DNA of 64,000 nucleotides from Nymphaea colorata (GCF_008831285.2 NC_045145.1:1054001-1118000); one strand, 5' to 3'; positions 46,437 through 58,170 are shown, numbered from the stretch's first letter. Notes: generated from the sequence alone by a model not told the origin. Translations and numbers: made by a program.

Positions 46437-46853
46437 TCATTCATCAACGATTGTAGACTCCCTTGAACATGATAGCCCTATCTCCATGATCATCACCAAC
46501 AGATCATTCCAAGCAGCTGATCTTTCAGTTGCAGTACCAATGCTTTCCTTCAGAAGATGGCCAACAAACACTCTAGGACCAACTGTTGTTAGAAACTTGG
46601 CTCTCTCTTTCATGTCCATTCTTACAATTGTAGACTCCCTTGAACATGACAGCCCTATCTCCATGATCATCACCAACAGATCATTCCAAGCAGCTGATCT
46701 TTCAGTTGCAGTACCATTGCTTTCCTTCAGAAGATGGCCAACAAACACTCTAGGACCAACTGTTGTTAGAAACTTGGCTCTCTCTTTCTCTCTCACTTTC
46801 TTAACACACCAAGAAAATTGAATCAGAAGAAAAGAAAGACATAGTAAGAACAC
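46437..46853 (-). pseudogene. RLK kinase C-lobe fragment with in-frame 177-bp tandem duplication
   Basis: Read leftward, an open frame of 138 codons holds two nearly identical 59-residue units: ERAKFLTTVGPRVFVGHLLK, ESxGTATERSAAWNDLLVMI, MEIGLSCSRESTIVRMDMK. The part from GHLLK to RMDMKE matches exon 2 of the RLKs at 2329 and 35674 (αG-αI region of the kinase C-lobe). The period is exactly 177 bp (46451 against 46628), so the duplication keeps the frame. The sequence before GHLLK is not RLK-like. No other RLK part adjoins, so this is a rearranged exon scrap. Pseudogene 4 on the same strand lacks this part but lies 1.9 kb downstream in reading direction. Confidence 0.8.
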
Positions 46854-47010
46854 ACAAAGATTTTACCTGGTTTGAAACAACGTTTTTTTACGTCCACACA
46901 AAGCTATTTCCACTATCAGAAAAAAATAACAAAGTACAAGCTAAAATGCTGAACAAAGCTATTTCCACAAAATAAAAAATTACATAAATAATCTTACAGA
47001 AATTAGGGAA
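46854..47010. other. Short linker, no gene seen
   Basis: Contains a local repeat, ACAAAGCTATTTCCAC, at about 46899 and 46954. Confidence 0.5.
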
Positions 47011-47014
47011 GGCT

Positions 47015-47700
47015 ATCAAGTATGGATCAGACTCAACACTCCAACAGATGTCACTAAAGCCATTTTGTTTTCAAAAATTTTTGAAGGGGCCAAAATGATT
47101 TTCTTTTACTTTTTCTTGACTGCCAAAGAGTAACGTAATTTACATTTCTCAAAATCTGGGAGGGTACACTGAACTCACGATAACCAAAGTGAATTCAAAT
47201 ATGTATAAATATCCAATCCGATACGGATTCAGTTGTACAAAATGTCCAATTGATTCAGATTCAGAAACACAAAAATATCCAATCAGACCCAGATTGGACT
47301 TAGTTTTAAATAATATTCTATATTCAATGCTCATATATTTTGTAAATCAGTGAGATTCAGTTCAAAATTTTGGATTCAGATTCAAATATAAAAATAGGAT
47401 GAGAAAAAAATGGATTTAGATCAGATTCAAATTATGAAATCTGATTTTGGATGAGAAAAAAAATTACATTCGGATCAGATTCAGATTGTGGAATCTGATT
47501 TCAGGTTCAAATTTGGATATGACTTTTTTTTCACTTGTTTCGGAGCTCAAAACCGACAGACGGTTAATAATATATTTTATTTCAAATATTTTTCATTTTT
47601 ATTTTTTGTATTTAGGTCCATTGATTTTCAAGAAAAATAAGGTCAGTCGTTCTCTGGAGTCATCCCAACTTCTCCAAGGGTATGGGTGACAACTGTTCAC
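47015..47700 (+). mobile_element. Composite repeat copy D
   Basis: The head block (GGATCAGACTCAACACTCCA, TTTTTGAAGGGGCC, CTGGGAGGGTACACTGAACT) is joined after CACGATAACC directly to a shortened GATTCAGATTC array, so the middle part seen in copy B is deleted. It ends with TTTAGGTCCATTGATTTTCA. Confidence 0.7.
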
Positions 47701-47717
47701 GTTGTTCTTAATGAGCA

Positions 47718-47890
47718 GGTGGTGAGACTCAAAAGAGGAGTTCGTAGAAAGAGAGAGAGAACATATAATTTTGCGACAAATTGTAAATGATTTTGGCAAA
47801 AATTGTCAAAAACAATAAAGGAATACAGAAAACGTATAAGAGAGAGGGAGGAAGGGGTGGTGAGACTCAAAAGAGGAGTTCGAGTTGGTA
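47718..47890 (+). repeat. Direct repeat GGTGGTGAGACTCAAAAGAG, two copies
   Basis: GGTGGTGAGACTCAAAAGAG plus GAGTTCG occurs at about 47718 and 47859. Copy A has it once near 9100. Confidence 0.75.
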
Positions 47891-47938
47891 AGGCAATGTT
47901 GGTCAAGCTAGTGTGCCTGATAAGGCTCAGACGCCCCT

Positions 47939-48332
47939 TTAAGCCAAATCTCCCTTCGAGTGGGATCCCGTTAGAGCCACAAAGATGGGCAGCCTTCGCT
48001 TGTTATAGGCCACATCAGCATTGGGATTGATAACCGCATCCACCATGGCCTTGAATTCCTCCGTCTCAGGCATTATCTTCTTTTCCTCTTCGCTTGGCAT
48101 CACTCCCTCAGGTGTGCTTAATCCTTGAGTGCTCACTTTAGGTCTGCCGACCTGCCCAAATGCAGAAGGCACAAATCAATTCTTTGAAAACGTCACCGGT
48201 TTCATAATTTGTCGCGAAGTATGAATGGTTATCATGCTTCAGTAGGCCTAGTAACAACAGTGTTTTCTTAAACCATACTTCGGGCTTGTTCCTCTGAGGC
48301 ACCGGCCGCAGCTCCTGCTTCCCGTGTGCAAG
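47939..48332 (-). pseudogene. Repeat-borne gene fragment with intron, copy D (unidentified product)
   Basis: The first exon, 48332-48279 (54 bp), reads LAHGKQELRPVPQRNKPE. The intron is GTATGG...GGGCAG. The second exon, 48151-47939, reads VGRPKVSTQGLSTPEGVM, PSEEEKKIMPETEEFKAMVD, AVINPNADVAYNKRRLPIFV, then shifts frame near 47965. Compared with copies B and C many changes are conservative (SETEKK/SEEEKK, PHTDVAC/PNADVAY), leaving the exon open for most of its length. Gene identity unknown. Confidence 0.55.
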
Positions 48333-48678
48333 CTGCAACCACATAGGCATGAGAATGAACTATTAGAACCACATATCACATATGCTAGTGCAGATATAAC
48401 TAAGCAAATGCATGCACACTCTACCAGCCTCCAATGGAAGAAGTGTTAAAACATGGAAAAAAAAACTGAAGCATGTACCTGGTTCTGGTTGGGCATCTTG
48501 ATGCCTACATCCACTGGAAAGGGAGCGCTCTCTTTATTCATTCTCTGATGTTCTTGAGAGAAGATGGACTCTCAATATATAGAGAACAGGCCAGACCATT
48601 TTAGGTAAGATAATTACGCAAATCCTGGGTGATAAACAAAGTGTCAAGAAAAAAGGGATTAGATCTCTTGTCAAAGTC

Positions 48679-49071
48679 TGTTATTGTTATGCAGACAATT
48701 TTTTTTTAGAACCCAAAAAAAAAAATGAACATTTATCTATTTCAGCATAAACAGAATTTTAGATCAATTAAAATCGACGAGACATTCACCATATAATAGC
48801 AAGAGGAAGAAAGTCGTGTGGCACTGACAACTTAAAGAAACAAATTGAAATATTCATTGTGCCTTTATTTAATTTCTTCCAAATTGTAATTGGGAAGCAG
48901 CCTTTAGCTTTTTTAGAGATAGAAATTGTGTATTATCATGGTCATGTATGCCAAAAATCTTGTAAGCCATAACATTTTTTTTTACTATATATGTTGGTCA
49001 AAGGAACCAATAAAAACAAGTTCTCTCCAGCTTTATCTTTCACGCTTTCTCTGTTTTCTTCTATTTTCTCA
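48679..49071 (+). mobile_element. Copia LTR, copy D, internally deleted (about 0.39 kb)
   Basis: Begins TGTTATTGTTATGCAG, loses about 550 bp (including the hairpin), and resumes at the poly-T/AGAACCC tract. It keeps CTATATATG, CCAATAAAAAC and a TTTTCTCA end next to a perfect primer-binding site. Confidence 0.7.
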
Positions 49072-49083
49072 TGGTATCAGAGC
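49072..49083 (+). promoter_or_regulatory. Retrotransposon primer-binding site, tRNA-iMet
   Basis: Exact TGGTATCAGAGC directly after the LTR end, as in copy A. Confidence 0.9.
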
Positions 49084-49686
49084 AAAACGAGAGAGGAAAA
49101 TAGACTGCTCCCTTCCGTTGACTCCAAAAAATCCAATCTTTTGTAGAGAGGTTCTTCAGACACCTGGAATTGGAATAATCTTCAGACAACAAATCAGTGC
49201 TGGCCTTCCTCTCTGCAGCCTGATACACCTTCGTCTCCAGCAAATTTCTCAGGGTTGACTGAATTTCTCTGCTGCGGATGTCAATGACGAGCCCATTGCA
49301 GATCCTCACGAATCATATCCAGAAATCTCCTCTCGGCAGCTCCTGTTCACAGCCTACAAGTTCAGCTGGACAGCAGGTTCTCTCAACCCTTCACTGAGTC
49401 ACAAACTCAGGCAGTCATATTTGCTTCTGTTCAAAGGCTTTGGCTTCTTCTCTGATTTAAGATGGCAAAAGAGCGTCTCCAGCGGAGGAAAGAGGGAGGA
49501 AACAGAATTAGGGGCTGTCAGACTGTAATGAGGTGGTTTTTTTTTTGGACGCGCTTTGAGCTATTTCTCTGTTTTATCTGAGGAGAGCTTGACGGTGATA
49601 TTCTTATTATCAAAGCATAAATTCGTGAAGCCTGTTCCGTTCATGTCGTACGAACACCACCAAGTCGAGATTCATCGAAGATCTTA
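49084..49686 (+). mobile_element. Copia leader fragment, copy D
   Basis: Aligns with 17887-18615 with deletions. It stops at TCGAAGATCTT before the gag start and is joined at 49687 to the head block of another composite repeat. Confidence 0.7.
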
Positions 49687-50590
49687 AGGGCATCTTTCCT
49701 CTTTCAAACTTGGGTAATTTGGCACGTGGACCATTGACTTGAGTGCTGGGGGTAACTTGGGTATTCGATTTATTGACTTAGCATGAGGAAGAACAACTTA
49801 TGCAAGACAAGTTCCACGGACAAATTGTCACCATTCTGAGGTCAGTTCTTCAATGCATAGATAAATGATTTGCTCAAGTTCAATCAAATCAATTTTATGA
49901 AACCCAAACTTGACTTGTTTATAATCGTGAGTTTTGAGTTAAGCTTGAGCTTAACAGAGAAAATTTGAGTCGAGCTTGAGTTGGCTTTACTCGTTTTACA
50001 GCTCTATCCACTTGACACACACAAATGGACTCGTCCCCTGTTTATAATGGTGAAGCATGTCAGTTGGAGTGGGGAAGCATCAACCTAAGTCGATATGTCT
50101 GATTTGAATTGACTGTCCAAGCTAACTGCTCCAAAAACATTTGCATGAAGAAAAGAAATTGACTAGTCAACTAAAAAATCAGATAGGATTTGAAATTAAG
50201 AAATGACATCCGATTAGATTTAGATTCAAATATGCATAAATATCTGAACGGATTCAGATTTAGTTATATAAAAATATCCAGTCGAATTCAGATTCACATT
50301 CCAATACACGAAAGTATCCGATCAGAACCAGACGGGACTTAAATAAAAATTCTATATTCAATGCTCTTAACAGTCTGTAAATCAGCCAGATTCAGTTCAA
50401 AATATAGATTCAGATTCAAATTCAAATATGAAGATAAAAATAGAAATCGGGTTGGATTCTTATTGTGACATCTGATTTCATATTCAGAATATGATGAGAA
50501 AAATGGATTTAGATCAGATTCAAATTATGAAATCTGAGTTTGGTCAGTTTTGGATGAGGAAAAAACATCAGATTCATAAGAACTTAGTAC
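49687..50590 (+). mobile_element. Composite repeat copy E
   Basis: Starts inside the head block (GGGCATCTTTCCTCTTTCAA), then GACAAGTTCCACGGACAAAT, TTTATAATCGTGAGTTTTGA and the GATTCAGATTC array. It breaks off at AAAACATCAGATTCATAAG. Confidence 0.7.
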
Positions 50591-52985
50591 CCAAGATTAC
50601 AATTGTTAACTTCATAAGGACTTATTATGCAAGATAATTGGGTAATGCATCTTCCCATTTTCATGAAATAAATTACAAAATTTATAACTATATTAATGTT
50701 AGGTTTGCAATATTTTCCAATAGTCCTGCTGTCAATAATGGTATATGTCTGTTTATATGTGTATTTATAATCATTGCCACCACGAAGTGTGATTTGTCAC
50801 AGTCCCGTTTGTTGATGAGAACGAGTGACCAGACCGAGTCAAGGTCATTTACTGCTAGCAAGGCTGCCTGAACCCACTTTGCAGCTCAACTAATCCTTAA
50901 CTGAGAACAAGCCAATGGATGGCGCAGCTTGTGCTCGAAAGGTTCGGACTACCAACTTCTAATTTCATTGATAAGATGTTGACCTTAACAAATCCCCATT
51001 AATATTGGACTCGTTCGAAAAAGATGGGCACGTACACCGCTGGTTCATACCTATCCGTTTATAAATGTGTCACAAATTCATGAAACACATTGTTAAGACC
51101 TTTGGTTCATATCTTAATGTATCTTAATACAGTCTATTACACGCATGCCATCTGTTTGACTTTTAAAAGGCTCTCTCCTCATAGTTAGACCTGGGTGTCG
51201 GGCTGGGTTGCCACCGGGTACCTGGTACTGGGCCTGGTCAGGCCCGGTGGTTTGGCCTGCCCCGGCCTGATTTATAACAAAAAAATATTTTTTAAATTAT
51301 AAAATAATTTTTTTAATATCAAATATATTTTAAAATAATAAAGTGAAACGTGCCTTCAACATTGTCTGCTAGCCTTTCAATTGGGACAACTGAAGCGTGC
51401 AGCATATATAGCCCATGGGATTGGAACGTCAACACTTTGAAGATATTAGAAAATTCCAACGCCATATTCTCTTTCCTTACTTTGTCAGTCACATAGCCAA
51501 GCAAGCTTTGTGAGTTATTTGTGCTTCGGTTTAGAGCTTTTTCAGGTCAATCATTTATGCATTGGCTTTTTGGAAGCATTGTTTGGTCAAGATTTTCTGC
51601 ACGGAAGAATGAAGCATGCACCGACAAAGATGCCTGCAGTTGTCGGCAAAGACAACAACTTATTTTATTTCTGAGAGGTTTGCGAAGGAATATTTCAAAT
51701 GATGAGCTGAGTTAATCAGGATTTACGAATTAATTGAGCACTTTCCAAGGAATTGTCCAGGATGAGTTTCAAGGTTTCTATCTTACATCTAAGATAGGAG
51801 AGATTTCAAAACTGAATGACCTTTGGTATCCGATCAGAGGTTTGCCCACCGAGCTTCTTAGATCGCTTGAGAATAGAAAAGTTAGAAGTAAAGTGAAGGC
51901 TAGGATGAGCAATGATCAGATCGTTCGAGATCAAAGAGCAAAAAGACGACCAAAGGGACAAAGTCTTACCATGCACGGGATCAGAATATCATGGAACAAA
52001 GTCTTACGATCAGAATATTTGTTTAGATATGATCAAATTCATGAGATCTTATTTTGGCAACTGAATTGTGTATAATTTACTAAAGCAACGTTTTTATGTG
52101 AATATGACTCCAAACTTTAACTGTTGGCTAGGGACTTTCACTTCTGCAACTATGATCACCTCTTTGCTCTTCCATCCTATCTTCCATGAAGGAATCGGTC
52201 TGCAAGGAAGCAGAACAAAACCAGATGTCATCGTCAATTTTGTCTATACCCTTCTCGACCTTCTGTTCGGTGGTCAACTCGACCTGGTGTTTCCTTATGC
52301 ATTTCTTAATAGATATAAAAATATTTGTATTTTTAATTAGTTTTTATATTCTTCCATTCATTTTTCCCTTTTTTTTTGCTGATTTGCATCGAAATCATTT
52401 ACACTATTGAATTGGCCGGTTCACCAAATTGGCAGCATACATTGTCGACTTGATTTGGAAACCGGTTCTTATGACACAACGATCAGACCATGAGGTAGCC
52501 TTGAATGTTTGATTGCTTCAAAAATAAGGTAGGGAACATCTGGGCGTACGTTGTTTGTATTGGAATATATGGAGACTAGTTCTTGGGTTTCACAAGAGGA
52601 GTCGAGATCAAGTCGGCTCATATGTTGCTGCTTCAATCTCGAGAAGAGCTTTACCGAGCTCGACTGGTTCAAGCTAAATAAAATTTTTATTCATAATTAA
52701 TTTTTATATATATTATTCCATTAAATGTTCCAAAAATTAACAAATATATGTATATTTTTATATGTATTTCGTTCCATGAATTGAGAACCGGAGAGCAGAG
52801 CTTCTTTTGCTGCCCCCTTTTTTCGACCGTCACTCCTTCAATCACCACTCTGTGCTACTTTGCTTGCCTTTACTACTATCAGATTTTAAACACAGGCATA
52901 CAATAGACACTAACATTTTGAAGGCAAGAGTGAGAGTCGTTATTGTTGTAATGGAAAGGGGTTGTGGTTGTTCATAATGAAGGAT
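50591..52985. other. Long intergenic stretch, no gene recognised
   Basis: A GC-rich patch at 51195-51270 (GGGCCTGGTCAGGCCCGGTG) resembles the GGCCCGG-type low-complexity repeats common in plants. Frames at 51521-52410 reach 113 codons but show no domain or composition I can place. Positions 52680-52770 are AT-rich. Confidence 0.5.
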
Positions 52986-52989
52986 GACA

Positions 52990-53300
52990 CCGGACGCCTA
53001 GTAGTGGAATCTGTTTCCCCTTTTTCCTGCCTCAGTTTGACATCGATTAAGTATGGATGTCATCTTCCGTCGGTTCTCCCTATAGCACTCTGGCAATAGC
53101 TTGGAAACTGCGTCGATTCCATAAAAATACTGGCAATTTAGGAACCCTAAACCAGATTGGCACACCCATATTCTCCTCAATCAATAAAGAGCATCTTGGA
53201 TCCCATCTACTGCCAACCATCACTCTTCCACCCAGTTTCCATTCTCCCCTTCTAAAAACTGCCCTGAGTTCGTCCTCACTCTGAACCCTTACAAGGAAAG
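52990..53300 (-). pseudogene. LINE ORF1 (DUF4283-like) relic, second copy
   Basis: Read leftward the frame gives GVPIWFRVPKLPVFLWNRRS and FQAIARVL, then a stop, GEPTEDDIHT. This is the same DUF4283 core as in 6740-6560, and the two copies are highly similar in DNA (GGCAATAG.TTGGAAA, TATTCTCCTCAATC, AGCATCTTGGATCCCATCT). It lacks everything after the T-box-like turn. Non-functional. Confidence 0.6.
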
Positions 53301-53417
53301 CATCCCTCCCTAAGAAAGAGAACTTAGGGTTTGCAACTGGAATGTATTTACTTAAATAATCTTATCGCCTTGAACAATTATTAAGCTGCTTTTATATCTT
53401 CTGTTCCACAAATATTT

Positions 53418-54670
53418 GTGTTTTTTTTTTGTTAAATTCAAGTTGTTGGAAGAGTCCTAAGTCTGGTGCTCATGAAAAGTAACTGATGTCTTTTGTTGTT
53501 TTCCACACTCGGTGTCTACAGCACGACCATAGATCGCCGCAGATCACATCAATGGGACTTTTTTTTAATTCCACATCCAGCACCTTGCTTGGCACACAAG
53601 ATTACATCAACAAGACTTTTTCTTCACAACCCTTAACAACATATTTCCAATGTCATGTTCTTCTCTTCTTGCCTTCTCTTATCTTCTTGCCACTTTTTAG
53701 CTTTTTTTCTTTTGGTTTTTCAATTGAATGGCCTGCACTGCATTTAGTAGACCGGGCCTGTTGGTAGGGCTGCATGACGGATCGACTCAGCTCAAACATC
53801 TTGTGCTCAAGGTCGAGCTCGAGTCAAACTCTTTATAGCAAGCTCGAGCTCGAGTCGACTAGACAAAATCAAGCTCAACATCAACTTGTTTAACTCACTT
53901 AACTTGTTCAGGCATAACTCATATAAGCATTAACTCGTGTAACTTATGTAAGTGTTAAGGTTGCGTAAGCATTATTTCATGTAATTGTTTAACTCATGTA
54001 ACTTGCAAAAATTTGTTTTTGTCCTCAAAGTTTAAACCAGTGAATCAGTGAACTGGTTTTCGCAATATCATATAGAATACTGGTGTGAGTCGAGTAGAGT
54101 ATAAATGAGTTTTCCTGAAACTCAAACTCGATTCACACCGGTACTCTATAATATTTGCCAAAACCGGTTCACTGAATCACTGGTTTTAATTTGAGGGCAA
54201 AAACAAATTTTCATATCTTATACAAGTTAATGCTTACACAAGTTAATGCCTAAACGAGTTAAATGGGTTAAACGAGTCTAGTTCGAGCTTGATTTTCTGT
54301 AGTCGAGTCGAGCTTGATCATGTTATAAGGAGCTTGACTCAAGTTTGAGCTGAGCTCAAGCTCACGTTTTTTTAGTTGAATCAAGCGTGAGCTGGCTAAT
54401 CTCAGGTCCTACTTGTGAAGAAAAAGTCCTACAAATATGAATATGTTGAAAACTGGCAAGGAATTATGTTTTTAAGGGTTGTGAAGAAAAAGTCTTGTTA
54501 ATGTAATCTTGGGTGCCAACTAGGTTGCTGGATGTGGAAATAAGAAGTCCTGCAAATTAGAAAAAGTCTCGTTGATGTGATCTGCGGCCGTGCCGTAGAC
54601 ACCGACTGTGGAAAACAACAAGTGATATCACTTGCTTTTCATGAGCACCAGACTCATTTTTTTAAAAGTT
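53418..54670. mobile_element. Foldback element, about 1.25 kb imperfect palindrome
   Basis: The left arm carries AAGTCTGGTGCTCATGAAAA, GTTGTTTTCCACACTCGGTG, AGATCACATCAATG, CCACATCCAGCA and CTTTTTCTTCACAACCCTTA. These return inverted at 54656, 54620, 54590, 54540 and 54490. Inside, AGCTCGAGTCGA motifs and AACCAGTGAATCAGTGAACT (54035) mirror AGTTCACTGAATCACTGGTT, reading inverted, at 54167-54186. The axis is near 54110; the left arm has about 100 bp extra around 53640-53760. No coding capacity. It matches the foldback/long-TIR MITE type. Confidence 0.75.
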
Positions 54671-55860
54671 AACAGTAGAAAAGCTAGCTCTTTTTGATAA
54701 ATCCTGTTTCACTTTTTATTTGGCTTACTAATCAACTGATCAATTGGTCAAAGCAGGTAATTTTAAACAGTGAAGAAAGAAACGAAATTTTGACAGAAGT
54801 CATTAAGAATGTCTTCAAGCTATGCAGAATTTGCCAAGTCAATTTTTAAGATATGCAGTTCATTAGCTGATTTATTCATGTCATCTCTTATTGTTAGATG
54901 TCATATGCAAAGTCTGGATGATGCGAAATGTACATGACCTTGAAATTTGACGATTGAAAGCTCCAATCTGATCACATTTTATTTCACTACAGAAATGACA
55001 TTTGGAAAACTTAAGAATGTAGGAAAACAATCAAAATTTCAAATCTCAAAGACTGATTGAAATGTTCCCATGCAAAGGTTCTTAATTTTTGTCTCCTACA
55101 TATGGGCCTAGTTGTTTCCAAGTATCAGACGATAAGGGCAACGATCAAGAACACAAATTCATCAGAGGAGAAAAGAACAATCCAAACGTATTCTGTAAGA
55201 GAGGAAGCCCTGGTACAGGTTGAGTCTTTCGATTCCGACGATGGAAACAATATGCTGATGAGACTATGCAAAAGAATGAGGAATGAAATCATAATCCAAG
55301 CCGACCTGAAACAGAGCCTCAGGGGATTGATCGCATTCCCAGTCAGCCTTAAAGGGAATTGATTACAAGTTAGCACTCCATATCAGAGTGGAGTCAGAAA
55401 TTTTCTTTAAACTTCAACCTTTAAAGAACACTCTAAGTTTAAATTTCAATCTTTAAGGGGTACTTATATGCAAATAAGTAAATTTGATAGGCCAGTGTGC
55501 CTACAACATTACTCCGCCACTGCATCAGCCCAATTGGAAGTCTTCTCTTAAATTTGGTAGTCTATTATAGCTTTCATGGATGAATGGTCCCAAAATGCAC
55601 CTTTGAGACACTTTATCCAGCATATGAGGGTGTATCTGTGACACTCAACTCTTTTATCTTTTTGCATTTTATTAAATTTTTGAAATACCAATATGGATCA
55701 GACCAAAGTTCTTGCGTACCTAATACCTTGTCCTCGATGGAGCATTATAGAACCCAATCCAACCCAAACCGATGGATGGGATGGATGGAATTCCAAGAAT
55801 ATAATATGTTGTCACAAAAGTACATCTCCACAAACAAACAGGCGAAGTTACAGTCAGTTG
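54671..55860. other. Intergenic stretch, no gene recognised
   Basis: The longest frame (55057-55362, 101 codons) has a polar second half but no recognisable domain. A 20-bp direct repeat, CAGTTGGATGAAGGGAA, lies at about 55855 and 55907. Confidence 0.45.
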
Positions 55861-55879
55861 GATGAAGGGAACTACACCA

Positions 55880-57540
55880 CAGGGATAAATTATCACCACT
55901 TTGAGGTCAGTTGGATGAAGGGAATATCTTATAGGAGAATGATCTCATTATATCCTTTTGAGGGAAGAAGCCACCCAAGAGTTTAAACATTCAGCACGAA
56001 AAGGCTCGGATACAGTGATGGGGCAAACCATTCAACACGAGTGAGTGCTGTCAAAATTAAAACTAAGAAGTGAATCAGTAACACTTGCACATGCCATGAG
56101 CTGACTACACAGGGACCTCACACCACTTCAGCACACACTTGTAGGGCTGTATACGGCGAGTCAAAATTGAGCTTGTTCAGCTTGGCTCAAGTTTGAGTTC
56201 AGCTATGCAAGGTCAGCTTGAACTCCATGCGATAGACCTAGCCACAGCTCGAGCATGACTCTTTTAAGCTCGTTCACCGACTCCCCATTTGACCTGATTT
56301 CTTTTTTTGGTTTTAAGTTTGAAAATTTTCAAAAGAAGGCCTGGAATAATGGTTTACTCAAGTTCAATCAAATCAATTTTATGAAACTCGAACTTGACTT
56401 GTTTATAATCATGCCTTTTGATTAAGCTTGAGCTTAACAGAGCAAATACGAGTCGAGCTTGAGTTGGCTCGACTCGTTTTACAGCTCTATCCACATGACA
56501 CACACAAATGGACTAGTCCCCTGTTTATAATGGTGAAACATGTCAGTTGGAGTGGGGAAGCTTCAACCTAAGGATGTCAATATGTCTGATTTGAATTGAA
56601 TGTCCAAGCCAACTGCTCCAAAAACATTTGGATGAAGAAAAGAAATTTACTAATCAACTAAAAAATCAGATAGGATTTGAAATTAAGAACTGACATCCGA
56701 TTAGATTTAGATTCATATATGCATAAACATCCAAACGGATTCAGATTTAGTTATATAAAAATATTCAATCGAATTCAGATTCACATTCCAATATACAAAA
56801 GTATCCTATCAGAACCAGATGGGACTTAATTTAAATAAAAAGTATACATTCAATGCTCTTAACAGTTTGTAAATCAGCCAGATTTAGTTCAAAATATGGA
56901 TTCAGATTCAAATTGTATATGAATATAAAAATAGGATTCAGGCCGGATTCTGATTGTGACATCTGATTTCAGATTCAGATTAGGATGAAAAAAATGGATT
57001 TAGATCAGATTCAAATTATGAAATCTGATTTCAGATGAGAAAAAAAAAGATTCAGATGAGATTCAGATTGTGGAATCTGATTTCGGATTCAAATTTGGAT
57101 ATGACTTTTTTTTCATTTGTTTGGGAGCTCAACATCGACGGACAGTTAATAATATATTTTATTTGAATCCGATTCATTGGGTATCCCATCCATCCTTGCA
57201 GATTTTCCCACTTTTCAAACATTTTTCATTTTTATTTTTTGTATTTAGGTCCATCAATTTTTTAAGAAAAACAAGGTCAGCCATTCTCTCGAGTCCTCCC
57301 AACTCCTCCAAGAGTATCGGTGACGACTGTTCACGATGTTCTTAATGAGAAGGTTGCGAATATTACTTGAGCTTTTCCAAGAGTACACCCAAAATTGCGT
57401 AACGTACCAGCATGCTGGAGCTTGTGGACATTCAGAAATGGTTCAATATTTGGGTGGCGGCCTTTTCGATATGAGTATTACTGAAAACTAAATCTAAACT
57501 GAATCAGTATCCGATCCGATACTTATATATATCAAAATGG
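55880..57540 (+). mobile_element. Composite repeat copy F
   Basis: The closest relative of copy A: CACAGGGATAAATTATCACC, a head at 56145 (GGGCTGTATACGGCGAGTCA), TTTTCAAAAGAAGGCCT, TTGACTTGTTTATAATCATG, the GATTCAGATTC array, then TTTAGGTCCATCAATTTTTT and GTAACGTACCAGCATGCTGG. No gene fragment or LTR follows, so the composite repeat exists without them. Confidence 0.75.
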
Positions 57541-57554
57541 TTCCATATATCCAT

Positions 57555-57690
57555 TGACAGCGCTAACTCCATAAAGCCACGTGTTCAGACGGGGTCATAG
57601 TTATTTACGCTCATGTCCCACTTGTGTATATATATACATACATACATATATATATATATAGAGAGAGAGAGAGAGGCAGAGAGATTAAAA
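57555..57690 (+). repeat. Dispersed module, copy 2 (GACAGCGCTAACTCC)
   Basis: Matches 45598-45732 including the ATACATACATAC/TA tract and GAGAGA run. Here it follows composite repeat F directly. Confidence 0.7.
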
Positions 57691-57789
57691 ACCTTTAAAT
57701 GCAGAAGAAATTTATTTTGATTGGTTTTGAAGCATCAAAGGTAAAAAAGGGCAACACCATCGCCAATGTTCCCATATCCTAGCCCTTGC

Positions 57790-58170
57790 TAGGGATGTCA
57801 ATGGATCGGATTTGGATCAGATATATCTTTTACCATATCCAATTTTTCAGATATTCATATATTCAATTCAGATATGAATTCAGATTCAGATGAAAAACAG
57901 TTTATATCATATCCGAATCCGATTTTAAAATGTATATCCGAATTCGATCCATATCTGATTTACAACTTATTTTGAATCTAATCCGAATCCAAATTTTAAA
58001 TTATATCTGAATCTGATCTGAATCCAAATTTTAAATATATCAGAATCCGATCCGAATCCAACTTTTAAGTTATACCCGAATCCAACTTTTAAGTTGAATC
58101 CGACCTGAATCTGATTTATGACTTTTAAACCATATGCAAATCTGATCCAAATTCGATTTATGTGTCAAAA
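57790..58170 (+). repeat. GAATCCGAATCC degenerate array
   Basis: Starts GGGATGTCAATGGATCGGAT like 8487, then irregular ATCCGAATCC / TTTTAAATTATATC motifs. It is the tail block of the composite repeat or a related element. Confidence 0.65.

Noticed and set aside
46396-46821. Plus-strand 141-codon frame with a repeated segment
   Set aside because: It is the antisense of the duplicated kinase C-lobe fragment, which has clear RLK similarity on the minus strand.
51734-52075. 113-codon basic frame
   Set aside because: Mixed composition, no family resemblance, and no promoter or exon context. Likely chance.
55057-55362. 101-codon frame ending SLRGLIAFPVSLKGN
   Set aside because: Isolated, overlapped by an antisense frame of similar length, and without a known motif.
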